Notes: generated from the sequence alone by a model not told the origin. DNA of 64,000 bases from Streptomyces thermolilacinus SPC6 (GCF_000478605.2 NZ_ASHX02000001.1:5037001-5101000); one strand, 5' to 3'. Positions 1-9,224 are shown, counted from the first letter of the stretch. Numbers and translations: made by a program.

Positions 1-88
1 GAGTGTGTCCGCGATGGTGGTTCTGATTCTGGTGCTGATGTTCCGTCCGATGGGCATCCTCGGTAAGCAAGTGGGGAGGGCGGCATGA
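1..88 (+). CDS. livH: Branched-chain amino acid ABC transporter permease LivH (3' end only)
   Basis: Only the last 28 codons are inside the window, in the frame starting at base 2. The visible tail is a hydrophobic stretch followed by FRPMGILGKQVGRAA, the usual end of LivH-type permeases, which pair with LivM to form the inner-membrane channel for leucine, isoleucine and valine uptake. The TGA stop (86-88) overlaps the ATG of livM (85-87), indicating translational coupling in a livHMGF operon. Identity rests on the tail motif and on the three liv genes that follow. The N-terminus lies upstream of the window. Confidence 0.85.
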   Translation, partial: SVSAMVVLILVLMFRPMGILGKQVGRAA

Positions 89-1455
89 GCGCGGTGGAGT
101 CTTCCATGAAGGATGTGGCGTCCGCGGCGAGCAGGCTGCGTCGTACGGCCTGGTATCAGCAGCCTCGGTTCACGCGGTTGTGGGCGATGCTGGCGCTGGG
201 TGTGCTGCTGGCGTTGGTGACGGGTGAGCAGGGCACGACGCGGGACATCTTCTTCTCGATCAAGGGGTCGTTGACGGGGGCGAACCTGTGGGTGTGCCTG
301 GCGTTGACCGTGGGTGTGTGGGCGTTGCGCGAGTTCGCGGCGTCGCCGATCAAGGGCGCGGTGGAGCTGGCGAAGTCGGCTGTGGCGGGTCCTGGTGGTG
401 CGGTCCGTGACCGGGTGCAGGCGGATGCGCGGTTGCGCTGGGGGCTGATCGGGCTGGCGTTGGTGCTGGCTCTGGTGGTGCCTTCGACGTTGCCGCGGAT
501 GTGGCAGACGGTGCTGGTGGACCAGATCGCGATCTTCGCGTTGCTGGCGATCGGTCTGAATGTGGTGATCGGCTGGGCCGGTCTGCTGGATTTGGGGTTC
601 TTCGCGTTCTTCGCGGTGGGTGCCTATTCGACGGCCTTCTGGACGGGGCGTCTGCCGATCGCGCCGCCGGTGGAGCTGAATCCTTTCTGGGTGATCCCGA
701 TCGCGGTGGTGACGTGTCTGATCACGGGTGTGCTGCTGGGTGCGCCGACGCTGCGGTTGCGGGGTGACTATCTGGCGATCGTGACGCTGGGCTTCCACGA
801 GATCATCTATCTGGTGGCGAAGAACGCGGACGGGCTGACGGGTGGTCCGCAGGGTGCGCGGCTGATTCCGGACTTCTCGTTCGATTTCGCCGGTATCGAG
901 TACAAGTGGTCGATCGATCCGCTGCCGTACTGGTATCTGCTGGTGTTCTTCATCGTGCTGGTGATCGTGCTGTTCTCGCGGCTGGAGCACTCGCGGGTGG
1001 GCCGGGCGTGGACGGCGATCCGTGAGGACGAGATCGCGGCGGCCGCGAATGGTGTGGACACGGTGCGGTTCAAGCTGATGGCGTTCGCGATCGGCGCTTC
1101 GACGTCGGGTGTGGCCGGGGTGATCTTCACCAGTAAGTACGGCTACATCAATCCCGAGGTGTTCCCGCTGCTCCAGTCGATTCTGATCCTGGCGTATGTG
1201 ATCTTCGGTGGGATGGGTTCGATCCCGGGTGTGCTGCTGGGTGCTGCCGCGCTGGTGTGGCTGCCGGAGGCGCTGAAGGACTATGTGGACCCGTCGGACC
1301 GGTATCTGTACCTGGGTGCGCTGCTTGTGATCATGATGATTTACCGGCCTCAGGGCATCTGGCCTTCGCGTCGTCGTCAGCGTGAGCTGAAGATGGCGGA
1401 GGAGGGCCTCGGTGACGCGGACGCGATGTCCGAGCCGGCGGGAGGCAAGGCCTGA
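85..1455 (+). CDS. livM: Branched-chain amino acid ABC transporter permease LivM
   Basis: 456-residue polytopic membrane protein, the second permease of the liv transporter. The loop around residues 314-335 (EDEIAAAANGVDTVRFKL) is the cytoplasmic coupling loop that contacts the ATPases. About ten hydrophobic segments are visible. Compared with enteric LivM there is an N-terminal extension of about 100 residues with two extra hydrophobic segments and a basic linker, as in other actinobacterial LivM proteins. It starts inside the livH stop and its own TGA (1453-1455) overlaps the livG ATG by one base. Substrate is inferred from family and operon; the periplasmic-binding-protein gene is not in the window. 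Confidence 0.93.
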   Translation: MSAVESSMKDVASAASRLRRTAWYQQPRFTRLWAMLALGVLLALVTGEQGTTRDIFFSIKGSLTGANLWVCLALTVGVWALREFAASPIKGAVELAKSAVAGPGGAVRDRVQADARLRWGLIGLALVLALVVPSTLPRMWQTVLVDQIAIFALLAIGLNVVIGWAGLLDLGFFAFFAVGAYSTAFWTGRLPIAPPVELNPFWVIPIAVVTCLITGVLLGAPTLRLRGDYLAIVTLGFHEIIYLVAKNADGLTGGPQGARLIPDFSFDFAGIEYKWSIDPLPYWYLLVFFIVLVIVLFSRLEHSRVGRAWTAIREDEIAAAANGVDTVRFKLMAFAIGASTSGVAGVIFTSKYGYINPEVFPLLQSILILAYVIFGGMGSIPGVLLGAAALVWLPEALKDYVDPSDRYLYLGALLVIMMIYRPQGIWPSRRRQRELKMAEEGLGDADAMSEPAGGKA

Positions 1456-2645
1456 TGAGCACTGATGTGACGAGTGCGGCCACCGAGGAGCTGGTGCTCC
1501 GGGTGACTGATGTGACGCTGCGGTTCGGCGGGTTGACGGTTCTCGACAAGGTGAACATGTCGATGCGCCGGGGCGAGGTGCTCGCGGTGATCGGCCCGAA
1601 CGGTGCGGGGAAGACGTCGTTCTTCAACTCGCTGACGGGTGCGTACACGCCGCAGGAGGGGAAGATCGCGTTCCTGCCGAAGGGCGGGGGTGAGAAGTCC
1701 CTGCTGGGGAGCAAGCCGCATCTGGTGAACCGGGCCGGGGTGGCGCGTACGTTCCAGAACATCCGGTTGTTCTCGGCGCTGACGGCGCTGGAGAACGTGA
1801 AGATCGCGGCGGAGACGCGGCTGAAGGCCGGTCCGGTGTCGATCATGCTGGGTCTGCCGAGTGCGCGGCGTGCGGAGCGGGAGAGCGACGAGCGGGCGCA
1901 TCGGCTGCTGAGGTTCGTGGGCCTGGAGGACAAGCTCAACGAGATCGCCGGCAGCCTGAGCTATGGCGATCAGCGGAGCCTGGAGATCGCGCGGGCGCTG
2001 GCGACGGACCCGCAGGTGCTGTTGCTGGACGAACCGGCGGCGGGGACGAACCCGACGGAGAAGCTGGAGCTGGAGCAGCTGATCCGGCGGATCAACTCGG
2101 AGCTGGGTGTGAGCGTGCTGCTGATCGAGCACGACATGCGTCTGGTGATGTCGGTCGCGGACCGGGTGATGGTGCTGAACTTCGGCAAGAAGATCGCCGA
2201 GGGTACGCCGAGTGAGGTGCAGCAGCATCCGGCGGTCATCGAGGCGTACCTGGGTACGTCGGCGGAGGACGCGGAGGCGGTCCGGCACGCGGTCGAGGAC
2301 GCGGCGGAGGCGGGTGCCGAAGCGGGGTCGGGTGAGACCGAGGGGCCGTCCGGCGAGGGCGACACCGAGGCGTCCGCCGCTACGGAGGCCGAGGAGCCGT
2401 CCCGTACGGGCGAATCCGAAGCGGACGGCACCGGCGCGGACGCGGACGAGCCGTCCCGTACGGACGAGACCGACGGGGACGGAACCGGCGCGGAGGAATC
2501 CGAGGCGGAGGAATCCGAGGCGGAGGAATCCCGCGCGGGCGAGTCCGGCGCGGGCGCCGACGGTGAGGCGGACGTGCCCAAAGGTGCCAAGGGGTCGGGC
2601 GGCGCCGGCCGTGCGGCGCGGAACGACGAGGAGAGCGGCCAGTGA
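1455..2645 (+). CDS. livG: Branched-chain amino acid ABC transporter ATP-binding protein LivG with acidic C-terminal tail
   Basis: Residues 1 to about 265 form a complete ABC ATPase: Walker A GPNGAGKTS near residue 47, an ABC signature written SYGDQRSLEIARAL near 168, Walker B VLLLDEP near 188, and the switch histidine in LIEHDM. Partner of LivF in energising LivHM. Unusual feature: an extra 130 or so residues, rich in E, S, G, T and A with repeated EESEA and DEPSRT units, extend beyond the usual LivG end (about 260-300 residues). The tail is encoded by short DNA repeats at 2492-2536 and looks disordered. Its role is unknown. Start and stop overlap both neighbours, so expression is coupled. 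Confidence 0.93.
   Translation: MSTDVTSAATEELVLRVTDVTLRFGGLTVLDKVNMSMRRGEVLAVIGPNGAGKTSFFNSLTGAYTPQEGKIAFLPKGGGEKSLLGSKPHLVNRAGVARTFQNIRLFSALTALENVKIAAETRLKAGPVSIMLGLPSARRAERESDERAHRLLRFVGLEDKLNEIAGSLSYGDQRSLEIARALATDPQVLLLDEPAAGTNPTEKLELEQLIRRINSELGVSVLLIEHDMRLVMSVADRVMVLNFGKKIAEGTPSEVQQHPAVIEAYLGTSAEDAEAVRHAVEDAAEAGAEAGSGETEGPSGEGDTEASAATEAEEPSRTGESEADGTGADADEPSRTDETDGDGTGAEESEAEESEAEESRAGESGAGADGEADVPKGAKGSGGAGRAARNDEESGQ
2492..2536 (+). repeat. 15-bp tandem repeats in the livG tail
   Basis: About three copies of GAGGAATCCGAGGCG in tandem encode the EESEA repeats of the LivG C-terminal tail. The third copy has diverged. The period is a multiple of three, so copy-number change would keep the frame. 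Confidence 0.8.
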
Positions 2646-3409
2646 GCACGACGGCACAGCTGCGGAAGGGCTCCGGCGACGCCGGGACCCCGGACGTCCC
2701 GCTGCTCGAACTGAAGGGCATGCGGGTGTTCTACGGCGCCATCGAGGCGCTGAAGGGCATCGACCTGACGGTCGGCAAGGGGGAGATCGTCGCGCTGCTC
2801 GGCGGTAACGGCGCGGGGAAGACGACGACGCTGCGTACGGTGTCCGGGATGCTCCAGCCGCGCTACGGCGAGGTGCTGTTGCGGGGCGAGCGGATCGACG
2901 GCATCAAGTCGCACGAGCTGGTCCGGTTCGGCATCGGGCATGTGCCCGAGGGCCGGCGGGTCTTCGCGACGATGACGGTGCTGGAGAACCTGGAGATGGG
3001 CGCCTACAAGTTCGCGTCGGTGGATTCCGGTGACCTTGACCGGGTGTTCACCCTGTTCCCGCGTCTCGCGGAGCGGCGTTCGCAGCAGGCGGGCACGCTG
3101 TCGGGCGGTGAGCAGCAGATGCTGGCGATCGGTCGTGCGCTGATGGGCCGGCCGGAGCTGCTGTTGCTGGACGAGCCGTCGATGGGGCTGGCGCCGCTGA
3201 TCGTGGAGCAGATCTTCGAGATCATCAAGGAGATCAACGAGCAGGGCACGACGGTGCTGCTGGTGGAGCAGAACGCCACGCAGGCGCTGGGCCTGGCGAA
3301 CCGGGGCTATGTCCTGGAGACGGGCTCGGTGGCGATGTCCGGTCCTGCCCAGGAGCTGCTGGCGGACGGGCGGATCCGGGCGGCGTACCTCGGTGAGGGC
3401 GCGGCCTGA
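2642..3409 (+). CDS. livF: Branched-chain amino acid ABC transporter ATP-binding protein LivF
   Basis: 255 residues, normal LivF size plus a short N-terminal leader. Walker A GGNGAGKTT near residue 54, signature LSGGEQQM near 153, Walker B LLLLDEP, and the LivF-typical VPEGRRVFATMTVLENL segment are all present. It starts at GTG 2642, overlapping the livG TGA, and closes the operon. It hydrolyses ATP with LivG to drive uptake of branched-chain amino acids. A strong stem-loop follows at 3431-3469. Confidence 0.95.
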   Translation: MSTTAQLRKGSGDAGTPDVPLLELKGMRVFYGAIEALKGIDLTVGKGEIVALLGGNGAGKTTTLRTVSGMLQPRYGEVLLRGERIDGIKSHELVRFGIGHVPEGRRVFATMTVLENLEMGAYKFASVDSGDLDRVFTLFPRLAERRSQQAGTLSGGEQQMLAIGRALMGRPELLLLDEPSMGLAPLIVEQIFEIIKEINEQGTTVLLVEQNATQALGLANRGYVLETGSVAMSGPAQELLADGRIRAAYLGEGAA

Positions 3410-3430
3410 TCGTCGGCCTGTGCACGGCTG

Positions 3431-3469
3431 GAGGGCGCCGGGTTCCCGTGGTGGGGGCCCGGCGCTCTC
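3431..3469. terminator. Bidirectional stem-loop between livF and the thioesterase gene
   Basis: GAGGGCGCCGGG (3431-3442) pairs with CCCGGCGCTCTC (3458-3469): 12 pairs with one G-T wobble and a 15-base loop. It lies in the 67-base gap between two convergent genes and can act for both. No T-tract, as is common in Streptomyces. Confidence 0.7.
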
Positions 3470-3476
3470 TCGTGTG

Positions 3477-3965
3477 TCAGGAGGTGGCGGGGATGTTCGC
3501 GGCGTCGGTGGGGGTGGCGTCGCGGAGCATGCAGGTGAGGCGTGCGGTGCAGACGCGCTTGTCCTGCTCGTCGGTGATGACGATTTCGTAGGTGGCGGTG
3601 GAGCGGCCGCGGTGGACGGGGGTGGCGGTGCCGGTGATGAGGCCGGAGCGTACGCCGCGGTGGTGGGTGCAGTTGAGGTCGACGCCGACCGCGATCTTCT
3701 TGGAGCCGCCGTGGAGCATGGCGCCGACGGAGCCGAGGGTTTCGGCGAGTACGGCGGAGGCGCCGCCGTGGAGGAGGCCGTAGGGCTGGGTGTTGCCTTC
3801 GACGGGGAGCGTGCCGACGACGCGGTCGGCGGCGGCTTCGAGGATCTGCAGGCCCATGCGGTTGCCGAGGTGGCCGGCGGAGAAGAGGGCGGGCAGGTCC
3901 ACGCCGAGTGCGGCGTACTCGTCGATGACCTCTTGCGGGAACTTGGTTGCGGTCTGCTCGCCCAT
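3477..3965 (-). CDS. PaaI-family hotdog-fold thioesterase
   Basis: 162 residues, the normal length of PaaI-type acyl-CoA thioesterases. The family core QPYGLLHGGASAVLAETLGS (residues 60-79) contains the HGG motif of the hotdog active site, and the second half has the VGVDLNCTHHR strand. It probably hydrolyses an aromatic or short-chain acyl-CoA in the cytoplasm; no phenylacetate genes are nearby, so the substrate is open. The ATG at 3963-3965 fits the family N-terminus. The same frame stays open far upstream but that extension is antisense to the oxidoreductase gene and reads as low-complexity R/P sequence. Confidence 0.9.
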   Translation of the reverse strand: MGEQTATKFPQEVIDEYAALGVDLPALFSAGHLGNRMGLQILEAAADRVVGTLPVEGNTQPYGLLHGGASAVLAETLGSVGAMLHGGSKKIAVGVDLNCTHHRGVRSGLITGTATPVHRGRSTATYEIVITDEQDKRVCTARLTCMLRDATPTDAANIPATS

Positions 3966-4036
3966 GGGGCCGGAACTCCGTTCGTCGTCGTACGGCTGTC
4001 CTGCTGCTGCCGGTGGTGCTGCTGCTGAGCGAACGC

Positions 4037-6319
4037 TCAGTCGGCCGGTGATTGTTCCAGACGGACGATGACGGACTTGCTGGCGGGGGTGTTGCTGACG
4101 TCGGCGGTGGCGTCGAGGGGGACCAGGACGTTCGTCTCGGGGTAGTAGGCGGCGGCGCAGCCCCGGGCGGTGGGGTAGTGGACGACGCGGAAGCGGGGGG
4201 CGCGGCGTTCGACGCCGTCGGTCCATTCGCTGACGAGGTCGGCGTACGAGCCGTCGGCGAGGCCGTGTGCACGGGCGTCGTCGGGGTGGACGAGGACGAC
4301 GCGGCGGCCGCCCTTGATGCCGCGGTAGCGGTCGTCGAGGCCGTAGACGGTGGTGTTGTACTGGTCGTGGGAGCGCAGGGTCTGCAGGAGCAGGCGGCCT
4401 TCGGGGACCCGGGGGTATTCGACGGGGGCGGCGGTGAAGTTGGCCTTGCCGGTGGCGGTGGGGAAGCGTCGTTCGTCGCGGGGGGCGTGGGGGAGGGCGA
4501 ATCCGCCGGGGTTGGCGGCGAGGCGGGCGTTGAAGTCCTCGAAGCCGGGCACTACGCGCGCGATGCGGTCGCGGATGGTGGCGTAGTCGTTCTCGAACCG
4601 CTCCCAGGGGGTGGTGGAGGCGGGGCCGAGGACGGCGCGGGCCATGCGGGCGACGATGGCGGGTTCGGACAGCAGGTGGGGGCTTGCGGGGGGCAGGTTG
4701 CCGCGGGAGGCGTGGACGAGGCCCATGGAGTCCTCGACGGTGACGAACTGGCGGCCGGACGCCTGGATGTCGCGGTCGGTGCGGCCGAGGGTGGGGAGGA
4801 TCAGCGCGCGGGTGCCGGTGACGGCGTGGGAGCGGTTGAGCTTGGTGGAGACGTGGACGGTGAGGCGTGCGCGGCGCATGGCGGCTTCGGTGACGTGGGT
4901 GTCGGGGGTGGCGGCGACGAAGTTGCCGCCCATGGCGAAGAAGACCTTCGCCTTGCCGTCGCGCAGTGCCTGGATGGAGCGGACCACGTCGTAGCCGTGG
5001 TGGCGGGGCGAGGTGATGCCGAATTCCTTGTCGAGGGCGTCGAGGAACGCGTCGGAGGGGCGTTCGAAGATGCCCATGGTGCGGTCGCCCTGGACGTTGG
5101 AGTGGCCGCGGACGGGGCAGACGCCGGCGCCGGGGCGGCCGATGGCGCCGCGCAGCAGGAGGAGGTTGACGACCTCGCGGATGGTGGGGACGGAGTGCTT
5201 GTGCTGGGTGAGGCCCATGGCCCAGCAGACGATGGTGCGGCGCGAGGCGAGGATCATGCGCAGGGCGCGTTCGATCTCGTCGCGGGTGAGGCCGGTCGCG
5301 GTGAGCGTCTCGTCCCAGTCGGCGGCGCGGGCGGTGGCGGCGAACTCCTCGAAGCCGTGGGTGTGGGTGCGCACGAACTCCTCGTCGACGGCGCCGTCGG
5401 TGTCGAGGATCAGCTTGTTGAGGAGGCGGAAGAGGGCCTGGTCGCCGCCGATGCGGATCTGGAGGAACAGGTCGGTGAGGGCGGCGCCCTTCAGCAGGCC
5501 CTTGGGGGTCTGCGGATTCTTGAACCGTTCCAGTCCGGCTTCGGGCAGCGGGTTGACGGAGATGATGCGGGCGCCGGCCGCCTTGGCCTTCTCCAGCGCG
5601 CTGAGCATGCGGGGGTGGTTGGTGCCCGGGTTCTGTCCGGCGACGATGATCAGGTCGGCCTGGTGGAGGTCGTCGAGGGAGACGCTGCCCTTGCCGACGC
5701 CGAGGGTTTCGGTGAGGGCGGAGCCGGACGACTCGTGGCACATGTTGGAGCAGTCGGGCAGGTTGTTCGTGCCGTATTCGCGCGCGAAGAGCTGGAGGAG
5801 GAACGCCGCCTCGTTGCTGGTGCGGCCGGAGGTGTAGAACAGCGCCTCGTCGGGGGAGTCGAGCGCGGTGAGTTCCTCGGCGATGATCGCGAAGGCCCGT
5901 TCCCAGGTGATCGGCTCGTACCGGTCGCCGCCTTCGGGGAGGTACACGGGGTGGGTGATGCGGCCCTGCTGGCCGAGCCAGTATCCGCTGCGGGTGGCGA
6001 GGTCGGACAGCGGGTGGGCGGCGAAGAACTCGGGGGTGACGCGGCGCAGCGTGGCCTCTTCGGCGACGGCTTTGGCGCCGTTCTCGCAGAATTCGGCGAG
6101 GTGCCGTTTGTCGCCTTCGGGCCAGGCGCAGCCGGGGCAGTCGAAGCCGTCCTTCTGGTTGACCTTGAGGAGGGTGCGGGCGGTGCGGGCCACGCCCATC
6201 TGGGCGTGGGAGGCGCGCAGGCCGTGGACGACGCCGGGCAGGCCGGCGGCGGAGTGCTGTGCGGCCGACACCTCGGGGGCGTCCTGGACGGGGTCCCCCG
6301 CGGGCGGTTTGATGGCCAT
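4037..6319 (-). CDS. FdhF/YdeP-family molybdopterin oxidoreductase
   Basis: 760 residues, the normal length for the YdeP-like branch of the formate dehydrogenase alpha-subunit superfamily. Visible features: an N-terminal CPGCAWPEG cysteine pair near residue 61, the ITWERAFAIIAEEL entry to the molybdopterin domain, DCSNMCHESSG near residue 189, and a C-terminal MGD-binding domain with HPDDARAHGL. It should carry a bis-MGD cofactor. Physiological substrate is unknown for this family (YdeP affects acid resistance in E. coli), so the name formate dehydrogenase would overstate the case. It is divergent from polA, 121 bases apart, and 71 bases upstream of the thioesterase gene on the same strand. 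Confidence 0.9.
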   Translation of the reverse strand: MAIKPPAGDPVQDAPEVSAAQHSAAGLPGVVHGLRASHAQMGVARTARTLLKVNQKDGFDCPGCAWPEGDKRHLAEFCENGAKAVAEEATLRRVTPEFFAAHPLSDLATRSGYWLGQQGRITHPVYLPEGGDRYEPITWERAFAIIAEELTALDSPDEALFYTSGRTSNEAAFLLQLFAREYGTNNLPDCSNMCHESSGSALTETLGVGKGSVSLDDLHQADLIIVAGQNPGTNHPRMLSALEKAKAAGARIISVNPLPEAGLERFKNPQTPKGLLKGAALTDLFLQIRIGGDQALFRLLNKLILDTDGAVDEEFVRTHTHGFEEFAATARAADWDETLTATGLTRDEIERALRMILASRRTIVCWAMGLTQHKHSVPTIREVVNLLLLRGAIGRPGAGVCPVRGHSNVQGDRTMGIFERPSDAFLDALDKEFGITSPRHHGYDVVRSIQALRDGKAKVFFAMGGNFVAATPDTHVTEAAMRRARLTVHVSTKLNRSHAVTGTRALILPTLGRTDRDIQASGRQFVTVEDSMGLVHASRGNLPPASPHLLSEPAIVARMARAVLGPASTTPWERFENDYATIRDRIARVVPGFEDFNARLAANPGGFALPHAPRDERRFPTATGKANFTAAPVEYPRVPEGRLLLQTLRSHDQYNTTVYGLDDRYRGIKGGRRVVLVHPDDARAHGLADGSYADLVSEWTDGVERRAPRFRVVHYPTARGCAAAYYPETNVLVPLDATADVSNTPASKSVIVRLEQSPAD

Positions 6320-6410
6320 GGCGCACTCCCTCGTCTCGCCGTACGTGTGTCCACGTGTTCCCTTCCGATCCTGTCATGAGGGGGCGGCGGGATGTGAGGG
6401 CCGTCCGTGG

Positions 6411-6433
6411 TTGTCAGTGGGGCGTGGCAGGAT
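6411..6433 (+). promoter_or_regulatory. Putative RecA-independent DNA-damage (PafBC-type) promoter of polA
   Basis: TTGTCAGTG (6411-6419), 8 bases, CAGGAT (6428-6433). The first half is a perfect match to the tTGTCRgtg-N8-TAnnnT element of mycobacterial damage genes; the -10 has C instead of T at its first position. The -10 ends 7 bases before the GTG at 6441, so transcription would start at or next to the start codon. See also uvrB, uvrC, ogt and the SNF2 gene. Confidence 0.65.
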
Positions 6434-6440
6434 CGTGTGC

Positions 6441-9152
6441 GTGGCTGAGACAGCATCGAAGAAGACCGCACAAGACCGTCCGCGCCTGCTCCTCATGGAC
6501 GGGCACTCTCTGGCGTACCGGGCGTTCTTCGCGCTGCCCGCGGAGAATTTCACGACATCGAGCGGGCAGACGACCAATGCCGTGTACGGCTTCGCGTCGA
6601 TGTTGGCGAACACGCTGCGTGACGAGGCGCCGACGCATTTCGCGGTGGCGTTCGACGTGTCCCGCAAGACGTGGCGCTCCCAGGACTTCCCGGAGTACAA
6701 GGCGAACCGTTCGGCGACGCCCGACGAGTTCAAGGGGCAGGTGGAGCTGATCGGCGAGCTGCTGGACACGATGAACGCGGTCCGGTTCGCCGTGGAGGGC
6801 TTCGAGGCGGACGACATCATCGCGACGCTGGCCACGCAGGCGGAGGCGGCCGGGTTCGAGGTGCTGATCGTCACGGGCGACCGGGACTCGTTCCAGCTGG
6901 TGTCGGACCATGTGACGGTGCTGTACCCGACGAAGGGCGTCTCGGAGCTGACGCGGTTCACGCCGGAGAAGGTGCGGGAGAAGTACGGGCTGTCGCCGAG
7001 CCAGTACCCGGACTTCGCGGCGCTGCGCGGCGACCCGTCGGACAACCTGCCGGGCATTCCCGGGGTCGGTGAGAAGACGGCCACGAAGTGGATCAACCAG
7101 TTCGGTTCGTTCCAGGAGCTGGTGGAGCGGGCCGACGAGGTGAAGGGCAAGGTCGGGCAGGCGCTGCGCGACCACCTGGAGTCGGTGAAGCTGAACCGGC
7201 ACCTGACGGAGCTGGTGCGGGACGTGGAGCTGCCGAAGGCGGTCGCGGAGCTGGAGCGCGCCCCGTACGACCGGGCGGCGCTGAAGGGCTTCCTGGAGGT
7301 CCTGGAGATCCGTAACCCGAGCCTGCGCGAGCGGCTGCTGGCCGTGGACCCGGGCGCGGTCGAGGAGGAGGCGCCCGCCCCGGCTGCCGGGGTGGAGCTG
7401 GACGGCGCGGTGCTGGGCGCGGGTGAGCTGGCGCCTTGGCTCGAGCGGCACGGGGCGGGGCCGCTGGGCATGGCGACGGTGGACAGCTGGGCGCTGGGTG
7501 TCGGCAGCGTCGCCGAGGTGGCTCTGGCGGCGGCGGACGGCGCGGCGTGCTGGTTCGACCCGTCGCAGCTGGACGAGGCCGACGAGCGGGCGTTCGCCGC
7601 GTGGATCGCGGACCCGGCCCGGCCGAAGGTCCTGCACAACGCGAAGGCCGCCATGCGGGTCCTCCCCGAGCACGGCTGGAGTGTCGCCGGGGTCACCATG
7701 GACACGGCGCTCGCCGCGTACCTGGTGAAGCCGGGCCGCCGCTCCTTCGCGCTGGACGCCCTGGCCGTCGAGTACCTGGGCCGGGAGCTGGCCCCGCCGT
7801 CCGCCGCCGACGGGCAGCTGGCGTTCGGCGCGGACGACACGGCGGAGGCCGACGCGCTGATGACGCAGGCCCGCGCGGTCCTCGACCTGGGCGAGGCGTT
7901 CACGGCGCGCCTGGAGGAGGTCGGCGCGACACGGCTGCTGCACGAGGTGGAGCTGCCGACGTCCGAGCTGCTCGCCCGGATGGAGCGGCACGGCATCGCC
8001 GCGGACCGGCCGCACCTGGAGGCGATGGAGCAGCAGTTCGCCGGGGCGGTGCAGCAGGCCGTGAAGGAGGCGCACGCCTCGGTCGGCCACGAGTTCAACC
8101 TCGGGTCGCCCAAGCAGCTCCAGGAGGTGCTGTTCGGTGAGCTGAACCTGCCGAAGACGAAGAAGACGAAGACCGGGTACACGACGGACGCGGACGCGCT
8201 GGCGTGGCTGGCCGCGCAGACCGAGCACGAGCTGCCCGTGATCATGCTGCGCCACCGGGAGCAGGCCAAGCTCCGTGTCACGGTGGAGGGCCTGATCAAG
8301 ACGGTCGCCGGAGACGGCCGGATCCACACGACGTTCAACCAGACGGTCGCCGCGACGGGCCGCCTGTCGTCCACGGACCCGAACCTCCAGAACATCCCGG
8401 TCCGCACGGACGAGGGCCGCGCCATCCGCCGGGGCTTCGTCGTCGGTGAGGGCTTCGACGCCCTGATGACCGCCGACTACAGCCAGATCGAGCTGCGCGT
8501 CATGGCGCACCTGTCGGAGGACGAGGGTCTCATCGAGGCGTTCACCTCCGGCGAGGACCTGCACACGACGGTCGCGTCCCAGGTGTTCGGCGTGGACAAG
8601 TCTGCGGTGGACGCCGAGATGCGCCGCAAGATCAAGGCGATGTCGTACGGGCTGGCGTACGGGCTGTCCGCGTTCGGCCTGTCGCAGCAGCTGAACATCG
8701 AGGCGGCCGAGGCGCGCGCCCTGATGGACACGTACTTCGAGCGGTTCGGCGGTGTGCGGGACTATCTGCGCCGGGTCGTGGACGAGGCCCGCGCCACCGG
8801 GTACACGGAGACGATGCTCGGCCGCCGTCGCTACCTGCCCGACCTGAACAGCGACAACCGGCAGCGCCGCGAGATGGCCGAGCGGATGGCGCTCAACGCC
8901 CCGATCCAGGGCACGGCCGCCGACATCGTGAAGGTCGCCATGCTCAACGTGGACCGGGCGCTGACCGAGGCCGGGCTGTCGTCGCGGATGCTGCTCCAGG
9001 TGCACGACGAGATCGTGCTGGAGCTCGCGCCGGGGGAGCGGGAGCGGGTCGAGGAGATCGTGCGCCGCGAGATGGCGTCGGCGGTCGAGCTGCGGGCGCC
9101 GCTGGACGTGTCCGTGGGCGTCGGCCCCGACTGGGAGTCCGCCGCGCACTGA
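6441..9152 (+). CDS. polA: DNA polymerase I
   Basis: 903 residues. Order: 5' nuclease domain (about 1-300, with LLLMDGHSLAYRAFFALP and the DADD-rich nuclease motifs), a degenerate 3'-5' exonuclease fold (about 310-500), and a complete family A polymerase domain with motif A DYSQIELR near 679, motif B RRKIKAMSYGLAYG near 728 and motif C VHDE near 854. The exonuclease region lacks the usual acidic residues (MATVDSWALG and HNAKAAMRVL occupy those places), so proofreading is unlikely; this is usual in actinobacteria. GTG 6441 was chosen over in-frame GTG 6435 because it sits 7 bases after the -10. The frame stays open upstream to 5868 but that part is antisense to the oxidoreductase. Confidence 0.96.
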   Translation: MAETASKKTAQDRPRLLLMDGHSLAYRAFFALPAENFTTSSGQTTNAVYGFASMLANTLRDEAPTHFAVAFDVSRKTWRSQDFPEYKANRSATPDEFKGQVELIGELLDTMNAVRFAVEGFEADDIIATLATQAEAAGFEVLIVTGDRDSFQLVSDHVTVLYPTKGVSELTRFTPEKVREKYGLSPSQYPDFAALRGDPSDNLPGIPGVGEKTATKWINQFGSFQELVERADEVKGKVGQALRDHLESVKLNRHLTELVRDVELPKAVAELERAPYDRAALKGFLEVLEIRNPSLRERLLAVDPGAVEEEAPAPAAGVELDGAVLGAGELAPWLERHGAGPLGMATVDSWALGVGSVAEVALAAADGAACWFDPSQLDEADERAFAAWIADPARPKVLHNAKAAMRVLPEHGWSVAGVTMDTALAAYLVKPGRRSFALDALAVEYLGRELAPPSAADGQLAFGADDTAEADALMTQARAVLDLGEAFTARLEEVGATRLLHEVELPTSELLARMERHGIAADRPHLEAMEQQFAGAVQQAVKEAHASVGHEFNLGSPKQLQEVLFGELNLPKTKKTKTGYTTDADALAWLAAQTEHELPVIMLRHREQAKLRVTVEGLIKTVAGDGRIHTTFNQTVAATGRLSSTDPNLQNIPVRTDEGRAIRRGFVVGEGFDALMTADYSQIELRVMAHLSEDEGLIEAFTSGEDLHTTVASQVFGVDKSAVDAEMRRKIKAMSYGLAYGLSAFGLSQQLNIEAAEARALMDTYFERFGGVRDYLRRVVDEARATGYTETMLGRRRYLPDLNSDNRQRREMAERMALNAPIQGTAADIVKVAMLNVDRALTEAGLSSRMLLQVHDEIVLELAPGERERVEEIVRREMASAVELRAPLDVSVGVGPDWESAAH

Positions 9153-9166
9153 CGGCCGGAGGGCAC

Positions 9167-9211
9167 GGGGGAGGGCGGTGGGGCCGTACGGAGGTCGTGC
9201 CGCCCTCGCCC
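9167..9211. terminator. Stem-loop between polA and the DUF4184 gene
   Basis: GGGGGAGGGCGG (9167-9178) pairs with CCGCCCTCGCCC (9200-9211) with one mismatch. It lies between convergent genes and probably serves both. Confidence 0.6.
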
Positions 9212-9224
9212 GTACCGCCCCGGG

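Noticed and set aside
6340-6360. DnaA-box-like TGTCCACGT between the oxidoreductase gene and polA
   Set aside because: Only a partial match to TTGTCCACA, single copy; not reported as a box.
4052-6379. Open plus-strand frame opposite the oxidoreductase gene
   Set aside because: Mirror frame rich in G, A, V, D and E; the minus-strand protein has clear molybdopterin-enzyme motifs.
6441-9152. Loss of proofreading motifs in PolA as an oddity
   Set aside because: Degenerate 3'-5' exonuclease domains are normal for actinobacterial Pol I.
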